Source: Gammaproteobacteria bacterium (GTDB taxonomy: Bacteria > Pseudomonadota > Gammaproteobacteria > Steroidobacterales > Steroidobacteraceae). From it: a stretch of DNA of 64,000 nucleotides. Below, piece after piece: positions 1 to 10,541 of this stretch. The position numbers and the translations under genes are program-made. The stretch lies in assembly GCA_021323735.1 (NCBI GenBank), contig JAJPKM010000038.1, positions 1 through 64,000 of the forward strand, given 5' to 3'. The number at the start of each line of letters is the position of its first letter. Position 1 is the first letter of the stretch. The notes under the pieces were generated by a model. It was not told where the DNA came from, made no database searches, and worked only from the letters and a program-made list of their open reading frames with translations.

Positions 1-1551
<1,551 letters not shown>

Positions 1552-1576
1552 GACTTCGTGCTAAGCTTATGTCCCC

Positions 1577-1900
1577 ATGAGGATTTTCGCCGCTCTACTG
1601 GCCGCCACACTGATCCTGCTTCAGGGTCGTCTATGGCTTTCCGATCGAGGACTACGCGAAGTGTCGGGACTCGAGGCTGCGGTTACTACGCAAAGAGCGG
1701 CCAACCTAGAGCTAAGCGAGCGCAATCGGCAGCTGGGCGCCGAAGTGGCCAATCTCAAAAGCGGTTTGACGGCGCTCGAGGAGCGCGCGCGTAGCGAACT
1801 GGGCATGGTGGCCGCCAGCGAAACCTTCTACCAAGTCGTGCGCGTCAATACGCCGGCCCCGGCCGCCCCGGCCAGTCCCGTCACCGCCCGCGCGGAATGA
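1577..1900 (+). CDS. ftsB: Cell division protein FtsB
   Basis: A small bitopic divisome protein (107 residues) expected to work with FtsL and FtsQ. Residues about 3-20 form a transmembrane segment (IFAALLAATLILLQ), followed by a heptad-rich coiled coil (about 28-65) and the family motif around EERARSELGMV. The C-terminus ends in an Ala/Pro-rich tail. It lies between eno and ispDF as in most gammaproteobacteria, and its stop overlaps the ispDF ATG (ATGA). Confidence 0.9.
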   Translation: MRIFAALLAATLILLQGRLWLSDRGLREVSGLEAAVTTQRAANLELSERNRQLGAEVANLKSGLTALEERARSELGMVAASETFYQVVRVNTPAPAAPASPVTARAE

Positions 1901-3117
1901 AGGTGTGGGCGGAGCGCCGCCTGTGGGCGATAGTTCCTGCCGCGGGCCGTGGTGAACGCTTTGCCTCGAGTCAGCCGAGCACACTCCCCAAGCAATACAC
2001 TCCCCTATTGGGCAAAACCGTGCTCGAATGGTCGCTCCGGGCGCTGCTGGCGGAGCCCCGCATCCACGCCATCGTGGTCGTCCTGGCGGCCGGCGACGCG
2101 CATTGGCCCCAGGTGGCGGCGCGATTGAACTCGCCCAAACTATTCACCGCCGTCGGCGGCGCGCAGCGGCACGATTCGGTCATGGGCGGTTTGGAATTTC
2201 TGGTCTCGCGAGCCGCTGACGACGACTGGGTTCTGGTGCACGATGCCGCGCGTCCGTGTTTGAGCCGCCAGGATATCCAGGCGCTTGCCGATGCGCTCGA
2301 TGATCGCTCGAATGAAGGTGAATCAGCTGGGGATGTTTCCGGTGCAGTCCTCGCCGCACCGATCGTCGATACGGTCAGGCGTGTGCTGCCGAACGGCGTC
2401 GAGACCGTGGATCGCGCCGGATTGTGGCGCGCCCTGACACCGCAGGTTTTTGCATTTGCGGCTTTGCGCCGGGCGCTCGACGAGGCGGCTCGCGCGGGCG
2501 TGGCGGTAACCGATGAGGCGCAGGCCATGGAGCGAATCGGCATTCGCGCGCGGCTGGTGAGCGGTTCGCCCTTCAATATCAAACTCACGCGCGCAGAGGA
2601 TCTTCAGGCCGCGGCGGGTATTCTCAAGATGGGGGAGAGCAGTGACATGAGAGTCGGGCAGGGGATGGATGTGCACGCCTTTGGGCAGGGGGATCACGTC
2701 GTGCTCGGGGGCGTGCGTATCGCGCACAGCCAAGGCGTCGTCGCTCATTCGGACGGCGACGTCGTCATTCATGCCCTGTGCGACGCGCTGCTCGGCGCCA
2801 TGGGGGACGGCGATATCGGCCAGCATTTTCCCGATACCGACCCGCGCTATCGCGGCGCGGACAGCCGGGTATTCCTGCGCGTGGTCGCGGAGCGCATGAG
2901 GGCGGCGGGACTGCACCTGGTCAATGCCGACATCACCGTGCTCGCCGAGGCGCCGCGCGTCGCCGCGCATCGCGGCACCATGGCCGCGAACCTGGGGCAG
3001 GACTTGGACGTGCCGGCGCACCTCATCAACATCAAGGCGACCACCACGGAGCGCTTGGGATTTATCGGGCGCAAAGAGGGTTTGGCCGCCATGGCCTCGG
3101 TGCTGCTGGCGCGCTGA
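1897..3117 (+). CDS. ispDF: Bifunctional IspD/IspF (MEP pathway)
   Basis: Fusion of 2-C-methyl-D-erythritol 4-phosphate cytidylyltransferase (residues about 7-240) and 2-C-methyl-D-erythritol 2,4-cyclodiphosphate synthase (about 251-406), the third and fifth steps of non-mevalonate isoprenoid synthesis. IspD landmarks are VPAAGRGERF, LPKQY and VLVHDAARPC. IspF landmarks are GMDVHAF (metal D-x-H), HSDGDVVIHALCDALLGA and GDIGQHFPDTD. The linker between the last recognisable IspD residue and the IspF methionine is only a few residues. The middle enzyme of the trio, IspE, is not in the window. In most gammaproteobacteria ispD and ispF are separate adjacent genes, so the fusion is unusual for the inferred lineage. 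Confidence 0.95.
   Translation: MKVWAERRLWAIVPAAGRGERFASSQPSTLPKQYTPLLGKTVLEWSLRALLAEPRIHAIVVVLAAGDAHWPQVAARLNSPKLFTAVGGAQRHDSVMGGLEFLVSRAADDDWVLVHDAARPCLSRQDIQALADALDDRSNEGESAGDVSGAVLAAPIVDTVRRVLPNGVETVDRAGLWRALTPQVFAFAALRRALDEAARAGVAVTDEAQAMERIGIRARLVSGSPFNIKLTRAEDLQAAAGILKMGESSDMRVGQGMDVHAFGQGDHVVLGGVRIAHSQGVVAHSDGDVVIHALCDALLGAMGDGDIGQHFPDTDPRYRGADSRVFLRVVAERMRAAGLHLVNADITVLAEAPRVAAHRGTMAANLGQDLDVPAHLINIKATTTERLGFIGRKEGLAAMASVLLAR
2631..2649 (+). promoter_or_regulatory. Possible internal ribosome binding site and ATG for a free IspF
   Basis: Within the fused gene, the purine run GGGGGAG (2631-2637) lies 9 bases before the in-frame ATG at 2647 (residue 251), which starts the IspF domain. 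This is how a separate ispF would look. It could allow production of free IspF beside the fusion, or be a relic of the ancestral gene boundary. Seen in sequence only; no evidence that it is used. Confidence 0.35.
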
Positions 3118-3204
3118 GTGCTCGGGCTGGTGCGGCGGGCCGACGCCGCGCGATGCATGCTCCTCTGCCGGGCCAACGCGACGCGGAATACTTAAGATAG
3201 GCTC

Positions 3205-3792
3205 CTACGCGCGCAGCAGCACGTAAACCGCGCCGGTCCCTCCGTCGATTGCCCGGGCGGAGGTGAATGCCATGACGTCCATATGCCGGCGCAGCCACAG
3301 ATTCACGGCGGTCTTGAGCACCGGGCCGCGTGCGGAGCGTGAGCCCTTGCCGTGGATGATGCGCACGCAGCGACGACCCGAATCGCGGCTGCGCGCGATG
3401 AAATCGGCCAGGCGATTGCGGGCCTCGGTCTGGGTCATGCCGTGAAGATCCAGTTCATCCTCGGTGGGATACAGGCCCCGCCGCAGCCGGCGCATCACTT
3501 GGATACGTACGCCTGCACGATGAAACGACAGTGCCGCACCGCCGGCCGCCGCCTCTTCCAGGTTCGCGGCCTCGCCGCCGTCGGATGTCGCGATCAGGGG
3601 CATGATGGCATCGAGATTCTCCGCGACGCCTTGCGGCCTGCGTGCCCGCACCCGGGGCTTGAGTTTGGTAAGGCCTGCGGCCGCGGCCACCTGAGCCAGC
3701 GGTTTGACGTCGCGCATCGCGGCGCGAAACACGCCGGCATCGGCGGACATATCCTGCGGGTTGCGCCGCTCACTCGAGGGTTTCTTCGCCAT
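3205..3792 (-). CDS. Smr-domain protein (DNA endonuclease SmrA-type)
   Basis: A 195-residue protein with a C-terminal Smr domain, related to the C-terminal domain of MutS2. The domain spans residues about 110-195, with ELDLHGMTQTEARNRLADFI giving the LDxH motif and IHGKGSRS giving the HGxG motif; family members are nicking nucleases or RNases. I chose the ATG at 3792 (MAKKPSSERRNPQ) because the longer reading frame upstream is out of character. The gene sits reversed between ispDF and surE, where truD stands in E. coli and Pseudomonas. It is convergent with ispDF (87-base gap) and divergent from surE. Confidence 0.85.
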   Translation of the reverse strand: MAKKPSSERRNPQDMSADAGVFRAAMRDVKPLAQVAAAAGLTKLKPRVRARRPQGVAENLDAIMPLIATSDGGEAANLEEAAAGGAALSFHRAGVRIQVMRRLRRGLYPTEDELDLHGMTQTEARNRLADFIARSRDSGRRCVRIIHGKGSRSARGPVLKTAVNLWLRRHMDVMAFTSARAIDGGTGAVYVLLRA

Positions 3793-3877
3793 GGGTAGTC
3801 GTCGGCTATCGTGGTTTCCAGCGTTACAGTATAGTCCGCACGGCGACACCCGCCAGCGCGGCGCAGGCTGTTAAATA

Positions 3878-4642
3878 GTGAAGATTCTTCTTTCGAATGA
3901 CGATGGTTACCGCGCCGAGGGTTTGGCGGCGCTTGCCGAAGCGATCAAACCGCTCGGTGCCGTGACCGTCGTGGCACCGGATCGCAATCGCAGCGGAGCC
4001 AGCAACTCATTGACTCTCGATATGCCGGTGCGAGCCGTGCGCTATGAAGCGGATGCCTACTATGTCAACGGCACGCCGACCGACTGCGTGCATTTGGCGA
4101 TCTCCGGCCTGTTCGATTTCGAGCATGACATCGTGGTGTCGGGTGTGAACGATGGCGCGAATCTTGGCGATGACACACTGTACTCCGGCACGGTGGCCGC
4201 CGCGGTCGAAGGCCGCTTCCTGGGGCTGCCGGCTGTCGCGGTGTCGCTGTGCCTGACGCCGGACAGTCCGCGAAATTTCGCAAGCGCCGCGCAGGTGGCC
4301 GCCCAGCTCGTGCGCCGCATGGCACGCCGGCCGCCGCAGGGCTTCGACGGGGGGCCGGTGATCCTCAATGTCAATGTTCCGGACCTGCCCGCCGGAGAAC
4401 TGCGCGGCATCAAGGTCACGCGGCTGGGAAGCCGGCATCGCGCCAAGCCTATCGTCAAGGCGAAGGATCCCCGCGGCCGCGACGTCTATTGGGTGGGAAA
4501 TGCCGGTGCGGGCCAGGACGCGGGGCCCGGCACAGACTTTCATGCGGTGGCCGAGGGTTACGTGTCCATCACTCCGCTGCAAATCGACCTGACGCGGCAT
4601 ACGGCAATGCCGGATCTGAAGAAGTGGCTAGAGGTTGACTAG
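3878..4642 (+). CDS. surE: 5'/3'-nucleotidase SurE
   Basis: Metal-dependent survival-protein phosphatase acting on nucleoside monophosphates. It has 254 residues. The N-terminal [14 protein letters not shown] carries the metal-binding Asp-Asp pair, followed by [15 protein letters not shown] and the [23 protein letters not shown] block typical of the family. Translation starts at a GTG at 3878. The final codons overlap the start of pcm, keeping the classic surE-pcm-nlpD order. Confidence 0.96.
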   Translation: MKILLSNDDGYRAEGLAALAEAIKPLGAVTVVAPDRNRSGASNSLTLDMPVRAVRYEADAYYVNGTPTDCVHLAISGLFDFEHDIVVSGVNDGANLGDDTLYSGTVAAAVEGRFLGLPAVAVSLCLTPDSPRNFASAAQVAAQLVRRMARRPPQGFDGGPVILNVNVPDLPAGELRGIKVTRLGSRHRAKPIVKAKDPRGRDVYWVGNAGAGQDAGPGTDFHAVAEGYVSITPLQIDLTRHTAMPDLKKWLEVD

Positions 4643-5312
4643 TTTCATGGAAGGTCCGCGCCTCAACGGCATCGGTATGACCTCGGCGCGGACCCGCGAG
4701 CGCCTGGTGCAGCGGTTGCAGGAGCAGGGGATCGCCGATCAACGGGTGCTTGACCGCATACGCAACGTGCCGCGGCATCTGTTCATGGACGAGGCGTTGG
4801 CCAGCCGAGCCTATGAGGACACGGCATTGCCAATCGGATTCGGTCAGACCATATCGCAGCCTTTCGTGGTGGCAAGGATGACCGAGGCGCTGCTCGCGGC
4901 CGGAGAGGTGCTGCGGGTGCTGGAGATCGGAACGGGCTGCGGCTATCAGACCGCGGTATTGTCCCCCCTGGTGAAGGAGATCTACACCATCGAACGCATT
5001 GCGCCGTTGCTCGGCCGGGCGCGGCGCACCTTGCGTGAGCTGCGGATTCGCAACGTGAATTTTCGCCATGACGACGGCAATATCGGCTGGGCGGCGCGCG
5101 CGCCGTTCGATGGAATTTTATTGACGGCCGCACCGCATAGCGTGCCTCAAGCGCTGTTCGATCAGCTGAAGCTGGGGGGGCGTCTGATCGCCCCTGTCGG
5201 ACCCGAGGGGCGTCAGGAACTGTTCCGCTACACCAAGGGCGAGTCGCGGATCGATCGCCAGTCGCTCGGCGCGGTCAGCTTCGTACCATTGGTTTCCGGC
5301 TTGCAACGTTAG
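4635..5312 (+). CDS. pcm: Protein-L-isoaspartate O-methyltransferase
   Basis: Repairs isoaspartyl residues in aged proteins using SAM. It has 225 residues from the TTG at 4635; an ATG at 4647 is an equally plausible start. Motifs are [10 protein letters not shown], the substrate-binding [17 protein letters not shown] and SAM motif [16 protein letters not shown]. It overlaps surE by 8 bases, so the pair is translationally coupled. Confidence 0.95.
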   Translation: MTSFMEGPRLNGIGMTSARTRERLVQRLQEQGIADQRVLDRIRNVPRHLFMDEALASRAYEDTALPIGFGQTISQPFVVARMTEALLAAGEVLRVLEIGTGCGYQTAVLSPLVKEIYTIERIAPLLGRARRTLRELRIRNVNFRHDDGNIGWAARAPFDGILLTAAPHSVPQALFDQLKLGGRLIAPVGPEGRQELFRYTKGESRIDRQSLGAVSFVPLVSGLQR

Positions 5313-5323
5313 GCTCACAGGCT

Positions 5324-6103
5324 TTGCACTGCCGGCGTTCGATCCCTGTGCTCAGCCTCTGCCTGCTGCTAGGCGGCTGCGCGGACTCGGGGGGTGAGCG
5401 GCCAGGGAGCGATAGCCTAAGCGCCGGGAGGCCGAGAGGCGAAAGCCCAAGCGTCTATGTCGTGCAGCCGCAGGACACTTTGTACGGCATCGCATGGCGC
5501 TATGGTCTCGACTATCGCGACCTGGCTAAGTGGAATCACATTGGGCCTGATTTTCGTATTGCCGTAGGTCAAGCGCTCGTGCTCGCTCCCGGTGTTCCGG
5601 CTCGGTCCGAAAAACGCAAACCCTTCCCGAATGATCGAGTTCCATCGGAATCGAGCTCGCATCTGCCGGCTTCCCCTGCACCGGCTTCCCCTGCGCCGAT
5701 GCCTTCTGCACCGGTTCCGCCCCTGAGGGCTTCGGCGGGGTTCTCCTGGGCGTGGCCCACCGATCGAACATCGGCCGCACCGCAGCCGGTGTCCGGTGGC
5801 GGAATTCTTCTGTCGGGAAGGTTGGGTCAGGATATCCGTGCTGCGGCAACAGGCCGCGTGGTGTACAGCGGCAACGGCATCCGCGCGTACGGGAATCTGA
5901 TCATCATCAAGCATGGCGAGAGTTGGCTTTCCGCCTATGCGCACTGCCGTGAGTCGCTGGTGCACGAAGGGCAAGACGTGACCCTAGGGCAAGTGATCGG
6001 ACACATGGGGGAAGGCGCTCCGCAGAAGCCGGCGTTGTACTTCGAAATCCGCCGCAACGGCAAACCCGTGGATCCTTTGAGCTACCTTCCTTTGATTAAG
6101 TAA
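5324..6103 (+). CDS. nlpD: NlpD-like LysM/degenerate M23 lipoprotein
   Basis: A 259-residue outer-membrane lipoprotein of the NlpD family, activators of amidases that split septal peptidoglycan. A lipobox (LLLGGC) ends a short signal peptide; a LysM peptidoglycan-binding domain (VYVVQPQDTLYGIAWRYG onwards) spans about 44-88; a Pro/Ala/Ser linker with a tandem PASPAPASPAP repeat follows; and a C-terminal LytM/M23 fold covers about 155-255. The zinc ligands of active M23 enzymes are missing (ALYFEIR instead of HLHFE), as in regulatory NlpD. The start is a TTG at 5324. No rpoS follows, although nlpD-rpoS linkage is the rule in relatives. Confidence 0.88.
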   Translation: MHCRRSIPVLSLCLLLGGCADSGGERPGSDSLSAGRPRGESPSVYVVQPQDTLYGIAWRYGLDYRDLAKWNHIGPDFRIAVGQALVLAPGVPARSEKRKPFPNDRVPSESSSHLPASPAPASPAPMPSAPVPPLRASAGFSWAWPTDRTSAAPQPVSGGGILLSGRLGQDIRAAATGRVVYSGNGIRAYGNLIIIKHGESWLSAYAHCRESLVHEGQDVTLGQVIGHMGEGAPQKPALYFEIRRNGKPVDPLSYLPLIK

Positions 6104-6369
6104 TTTCTAGATTATATTTATAAAATATTGAAAAATAATTAAAAACACCTGCGAAAAATCATTTTTGCATGGGAATTGCACTTGATTGTCGGGGACTTGC
6201 GACAGATAAGTCGGTATGTTCTACTGCGAGCCGTCGGGAAGATCCATTGCGGGGCGCTAGGCTGGCATAGCTAATCGAAAACAACAATAAGATCAATAAG
6301 AAGAAGAATATTCCTCGATATTAGTTTGGTTGTGGATTTCGCTTATCGCCCTGCTATTTTTTTTCGTAT
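6104..6369. other. AT-rich intergenic region where rpoS would be expected
   Basis: 266 bases between the convergent ends of nlpD and the Mth938-type gene. The first 70 bases are strikingly AT-rich for this window (runs such as TTATATTTATAAAATATTG). A short imperfect palindrome GCGAAAAATCATTTTTGC lies at about 6151-6168. No convincing ORF is present; the longest candidate, about 33 codons from an ATG at 6169, has no recognisable features. Confidence 0.6.
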
Positions 6370-6738
6370 TCACACCAGCAATAGCGCCGCCACGCGTCGT
6401 TGCTCCCCCACCAGCACGTTGAAGGTTCGGCAGGCGGCGCCGGTGTCCATGGCTTCAAATCCGATGCCGGCGCGCAAAAATTGCGCACCGAACGACGGCG
6501 CCGGGAAGATCTGGCGCATGCCCGTTCCGAGCAGAACCAGTTCCGGTTCGAGTGCAAGCAGGCGCGACACATCGATGGCGATGAGATCCTCGAGTTTCAG
6601 GATGTTCGGCTCGGCAATCACCGTTGATGCGCTCAAGATGAGCGCGCCACGATAGGTGTTGTCGTTCACCCGCAGTTCCCCGCCGCCATGGGCGCGAATG
6701 ACATTGATGCCCGAACTTGACTCCTGGGTGAACCGCAT
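6370..6738 (-). CDS. Mth938-domain (DUF498) protein
   Basis: A 122-residue single-domain protein of the Mth938/NDUFAF3-like family, whose bacterial members have no established biochemical function. Family-type features are the early INVIRAHGGGELRVN segment, LVLLGTGMRQIFPAP near residue 70, and GIGFEAMDTGAACRTFNVLVGEQRRVAALLL at the end. It is transcribed away from the RpfE/recJ cluster, 35 bases from that cluster's first start codon. Confidence 0.8.
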   Translation of the reverse strand: MRFTQESSSGINVIRAHGGGELRVNDNTYRGALILSASTVIAEPNILKLEDLIAIDVSRLLALEPELVLLGTGMRQIFPAPSFGAQFLRAGIGFEAMDTGAACRTFNVLVGEQRRVAALLLV

Positions 6739-6773
6739 GCGCTTAAGATACTGAAAAAATTCCCGGAGCGTTC

Positions 6774-7709
6774 GTGTCCAGCCGGTATTTTCGCATCAAT
6801 GCGCGCTTGCCGCTCGAGCCGAGCCGCTCAGCCCTTCTCGAGCAGTTGTTGGCGCGAGCCGGCGCTTGCAGCCCGGTCAGCGACTGGCGCGCCGATGCAT
6901 TCCGCGTCATCGCGCCGGCGGACACGACCCCGCCGGCAGTCGCGCCAGCATGTCTGTTCGCCCAAACGGGACCCGTGGACGGCACCTGGGTGTGCCTGGC
7001 AACGCCGGTTCACTATGTCGCCGAAATGGCTGACGTTCGATTGTCCGGAGACGGTATCCTGTCGCTGAGTGCGGCGGACGCAGCGCAGCTCGCCGCGGAC
7101 TTCAACCGGGTATGGAATGATTCGGGCATCCGATTGGCGGCAGGCAGATCGGGCCACCTCTTCTGCATCTTTGACCGGACACTCGATGTCGCGACGCGCG
7201 ACCCCGAGCAGATTCTGGACCGTCATATCGAAGCATATCTGCCGGTGGGGCCCGATGCGCCGCGCCTGCGGCGGCTGATGAGCGAATTGGAGATGTGGTT
7301 GTTCGAGCGGAATGAAAAAAGCGGCCGCGCAGGCGTTGGGTTGCCGCGCATCAGCGGGCTGTGGCTTTGGGGCGGCGGAGCAGCGCTCCATTCCCTGCCC
7401 CGGGTGCGGGGTTGGGCGGCGGGCGATGAGATGTATTTCGAGGCGCTCAGCCATCCCCCCAGCGATCTCTCCAGCAATTCCCCCGGCGATACTTCGGTCG
7501 GCGGTGTGATTGTGGCCGCCGCGGCTCCCGGCAGCGCCGAATGGGATGACATCGAGTCGCGCTGGCTGAAGCCGGCGGCAGCCCAGTTGCGCGCAGGCCG
7601 TCTATCGCGGCTGGACATATCCGCCGGCGAGCGATGCTTCAGTGTGACGCGCCAGGCAGCCCGCCGTTTTTGGCGCAGAAGCAGGCCGTGGTGGGAGTTT
7701 TTCGCGTGA
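6774..7709 (+). CDS. RpfE-type cytoplasmic protein of unknown function
   Basis: A 311-residue soluble protein without transmembrane segments. I assign it to the RpfE-type family mainly because it directly precedes recJ, with prfB and lysS following; in Xanthomonas rpfE, recJ, prfB and lysS are neighbours in the rpf region. Trp-rich patches (ISGLWLWGGGAAL, WWEFF at the end) and the LMSELEMWLFERNE segment are typical of the family, which automated pipelines often mislabel phosphoglycerate mutase. The start is a GTG at 6774. The stop overlaps the preferred recJ GTG. No rpfF or rpfC gene is in the window. Confidence 0.65.
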   Translation: MSSRYFRINARLPLEPSRSALLEQLLARAGACSPVSDWRADAFRVIAPADTTPPAVAPACLFAQTGPVDGTWVCLATPVHYVAEMADVRLSGDGILSLSAADAAQLAADFNRVWNDSGIRLAAGRSGHLFCIFDRTLDVATRDPEQILDRHIEAYLPVGPDAPRLRRLMSELEMWLFERNEKSGRAGVGLPRISGLWLWGGGAALHSLPRVRGWAAGDEMYFEALSHPPSDLSSNSPGDTSVGGVIVAAAAPGSAEWDDIESRWLKPAAAQLRAGRLSRLDISAGERCFSVTRQAARRFWRRSRPWWEFFA

Positions 7710-9412
7710 CGTTCATGGAGATCAGGCGCCGGTCGCCTCATGCCTGCCAATTCGCGGCACATTTGCATCCGGTCTTGAGGCGCGTCTATGCCGCGCGCGG
7801 CATCGAACAGGAATCGGACCTCGACTTATCCTTGGAGCGTCTGCTGCCGGTGGGGTCGTTGGAGGGTCTGGATGCGGCCGCGCAACTGCTGGCCGAGCAT
7901 CGCGCCGCCGGGAGGGTGCTCATCGTCGGCGATTTCGATGCCGACGGTGCCACCAGCACGGCCCTGATGGTCAGGGCCTTGCGCGCCATGCAGTTCGCAC
8001 ATGTCGATTTTCTGGTGCCCAATCGATTTCGTTTCGGCTACGGTCTCACGCCGGAAATCGTGTCGCTGGCCGCGACGCGCACACCGTCGTTGATCGTGAC
8101 CGTGGATAACGGCGTTTCGAGCGTGGCGGGCGTGGAGGCTGCCCTCGCCCTGGGCGTGCCGGTGCTGATCACCGATCATCACCTGCCCGGCGCCGTACTG
8201 CCGCGAGCGGCCGTGATCGTGAATCCCAACTTGCCGGACAGCCGGTTCGGCAGCCGTGCACTGGCCGGCGTCGGGGTGGCCTTCTACCTGGCCGCGGCAC
8301 TGGCGAAGGTGCTGGGTGAGCAAAGCTTCAAAGTCGCACAGCTGCTGGATTTGGTGGCCCTGGGTACGGTTGCCGACGTGGTACCTCTGGATCACAACAA
8401 TCGGATCCTGGTTTCGCAGGGCATCAAGCGAATTCGCGCCGGTCGCTGCGTCGCGGGGATAGGCGCATTGCTCGAGGCGGCCGGACGCCTCCCCAAACAG
8501 CTGACGGCCGCTGACTTGGGTTTCGCGGTGGCACCGCGATTGAATGCGGCCGGACGCTTGACCGACATGAGCGTCGGCATTGCCTGCCTGCTGACCGATC
8601 GGCCCGATGAAGCCGCGCGTTTGGCCGGGCAGCTCAGTGCATTGAACGATGAGCGGCGCGAGATCGAACAGCGCATGCAGCTCGAGGCTCTGGAACTGGC
8701 CGACGCCTTGCTCGGTGAGGCGGCTGAATCGCTCGGCGTGTGTTTGTTCGACGAGAGCTGGCATCAGGGCGTGGTAGGACTGGTCGCGGGTCGGATCAAG
8801 GATAGGCTGCACCGGCCGGTGATTGCCTTTGCCCGCGCCGAGGATGGCTCGCTGCGCGGCTCCGCGCGCTCGGTGTCGGGGGTGAACATTCGCGATGCCC
8901 TCGACAGCATCGCCGCCGCAACGCCCGGCCTCATCGACAAGTTCGGCGGTCATGCCATGGCTGCCGGGCTTACGCTGCGCGAGGCAAGCCTACCCGCGTT
9001 CAAAACGGCATTTGCGGCGGAGGTCGCGGCGCGCGCCGGACGCGAGACCTTGAGGGGCGTGATTTACTCGGATGGCGCGCTGAGCGCCGACGAGCTGTGC
9101 ATCGAAACGGCGCTGGCGTTGCGCGGGGCGGGCCCCTGGGGTCAAGGATTCCCCGAGCCCGTATTTGACGGGCGGTTCAAGGTGGTGGACTCCAGAGTCG
9201 TCGGCGGCAAGCATATGAAGCTGATGCTCGATCCCGAGCAGGCTTTGAGGGAGCCGATCGACGCGATTGCCTTCGGGCATCTGTCCGGTCCCAGCGCCGG
9301 CCTCGATTTGCAAAGAGGTGCCACGGTCGAACTGGCATACCGTCTGGAGGTCAATGAATTCCGCGGCGCCGAGCTGGTTCAACTCAATTGCCAGCACCTC
9401 AAGCCCGGCTAG
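7706..9412 (+). CDS. recJ: Single-stranded-DNA-specific exonuclease RecJ
   Basis: A 5'-3' ssDNA exonuclease of the DHH superfamily used in recombination and mismatch repair. It has 568 residues from the GTG at 7706, which overlaps the stop of the upstream gene; an ATG at 7715 is the alternative. Catalytic metal motifs are VGDFDADGATSTALM, VTVDNGVSS and ITDHHLPG, followed by the DHHA1 part with GGHAMAAGL and a C-terminal OB-like domain. The long frame upstream of 7706 is only read-through into the previous gene. Confidence 0.95.
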   Translation: MTFMEIRRRSPHACQFAAHLHPVLRRVYAARGIEQESDLDLSLERLLPVGSLEGLDAAAQLLAEHRAAGRVLIVGDFDADGATSTALMVRALRAMQFAHVDFLVPNRFRFGYGLTPEIVSLAATRTPSLIVTVDNGVSSVAGVEAALALGVPVLITDHHLPGAVLPRAAVIVNPNLPDSRFGSRALAGVGVAFYLAAALAKVLGEQSFKVAQLLDLVALGTVADVVPLDHNNRILVSQGIKRIRAGRCVAGIGALLEAAGRLPKQLTAADLGFAVAPRLNAAGRLTDMSVGIACLLTDRPDEAARLAGQLSALNDERREIEQRMQLEALELADALLGEAAESLGVCLFDESWHQGVVGLVAGRIKDRLHRPVIAFARAEDGSLRGSARSVSGVNIRDALDSIAAATPGLIDKFGGHAMAAGLTLREASLPAFKTAFAAEVAARAGRETLRGVIYSDGALSADELCIETALALRGAGPWGQGFPEPVFDGRFKVVDSRVVGGKHMKLMLDPEQALREPIDAIAFGHLSGPSAGLDLQRGATVELAYRLEVNEFRGAELVQLNCQHLKPG

Positions 9413-9435
9413 CCGATGTGCTAGGATTCGCGCCC

Positions 9436-10531
9436 ATGGAAATCAACCAGATCAAACGATCCATCAAAGATCTCGAGGAACGCACCGATTCCTTGAGGAG
9501 GTATCTTTGATTACGAGAACAAGCACGAACGCCTGCAGGAAGTAGCGCGCGAATTGGAGCAGCCCGGCATTTGGGACAACCCGGAGCGCGCGCAAGATCT
9601 GGGCAAAGAGCGGGCGAAGCTCGAGCAAGTGGTGGGCAGCCTGGATCGCTTGAAGCAGAGCTTGAACGATGCCTCGGAACTGATCGAACTTGCCGCGCTG
9701 GAGTCGGATGCTTCGGCCGCCGCCGGCATCGAGGCGGATGTGAATCGATCCGCCGCCGAGGTGGAAAAACTCGAATTCCAGCGCATGTTTCCGGGCCAGA
9801 TGGACTCGCACAACGCCTTTCTGGATATTCAAGCCGGCGCCGGCGGCACCGAAGCGCAGGACTGGGCGCAGATGCTGCTGCGCATGTACTTGAAGTGGGC
9901 CGACTCGCATGGCATCAAGACCGAAATCATCGATCAGAGCGACGGCGAAGTGGCCGGCATCAAGGGTGCGACCGTCAACATGATCGGCGACTACGCATAC
10001 GGTTGGCTGCGCACCGAAACCGGCGTGCATCGCCTGGTGCGCAAATCTCCGTTCGATTCCGGCAATCGCCGACATACCTCGTTTGCGTCGGTGTTCGTGT
10101 CGCCCGAAGTCGACGATGACATCGACATCGAGATCAATCCGGCGGACCTGCGTACGGATGTGTACCGGTCGAGCGGTGCGGGCGGGCAGCACGTGAACAA
10201 AACCGAATCCGCCGTGCGCATCACGCATATGCCGAGCGGCATCGTGGTGGCCTGCCAGGGTGAGCGCAGCCAGCACAAGAATCGCTCCACGGCGATGAAA
10301 ATGCTCAAGGCCAAGCTGTACGAACTGGAGTTCAACAAGCGCAACGCCGCCGCCAAGGTACTGGAGGACTCGAAGTCCGACGTCAGCTGGGGGAACCAAA
10401 TTCGCAGCTATGTGCTCGATCAGTCGCGCATCAAGGACTTGCGCACCGGGGTGGAGATCGGCAATACCACTGCCGTGCTCGACGGCGCACTGGACGACTT
10501 CATGCAAGCCAGCCTAAAACAAGGCCTATAG
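9436..10531 (+). CDS. prfB: Peptide chain release factor 2 (programmed +1 frameshift)
   Basis: RF2 releases peptides at UGA and UAA codons. The gene is read as 24 codons from the ATG at 9436, an in-frame TGA at 9508-9510, then +1 slippage into the frame that resumes at GAT 9509 and ends at 10531, giving 364 residues (E. coli RF2 is 365). The RF2-specific SPF recognition tripeptide is in [13 protein letters not shown], and the catalytic GGQ is in [14 protein letters not shown]. The upstream 24 codons (starting [16 protein letters not shown]) match the RF2 N-terminus, showing the break is real and not an assembly error. lysS follows after 10 bases, the common prfB-lysS arrangement. Confidence 0.96.
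9496..9511 (+). promoter_or_regulatory. RF2 autoregulatory frameshift site
   Basis: AGG AGG TAT CTT TGA T: an internal Shine-Dalgarno-like AGGAGG three bases before the slippery CTT codon, then an in-frame UGA. When RF2 is scarce the ribosome slips +1 from CUU to UUU and makes full-length RF2. It matches the E. coli site except for AGGAGG in place of AGGGGG and T instead of C after the UGA. Confidence 0.95.
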
Positions 10532-10541
10532 ATCGGCGACT

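Noticed and set aside
6169-6270. A 33-codon frame in the AT-rich gap after nlpD
   Set aside because: No ribosome binding site, no hydrophobic or conserved segment; expected by chance.
9436-9553. Apparent frameshift or truncated prfB
   Set aside because: The site is the canonical RF2 programmed frameshift, with all sequence elements in place.
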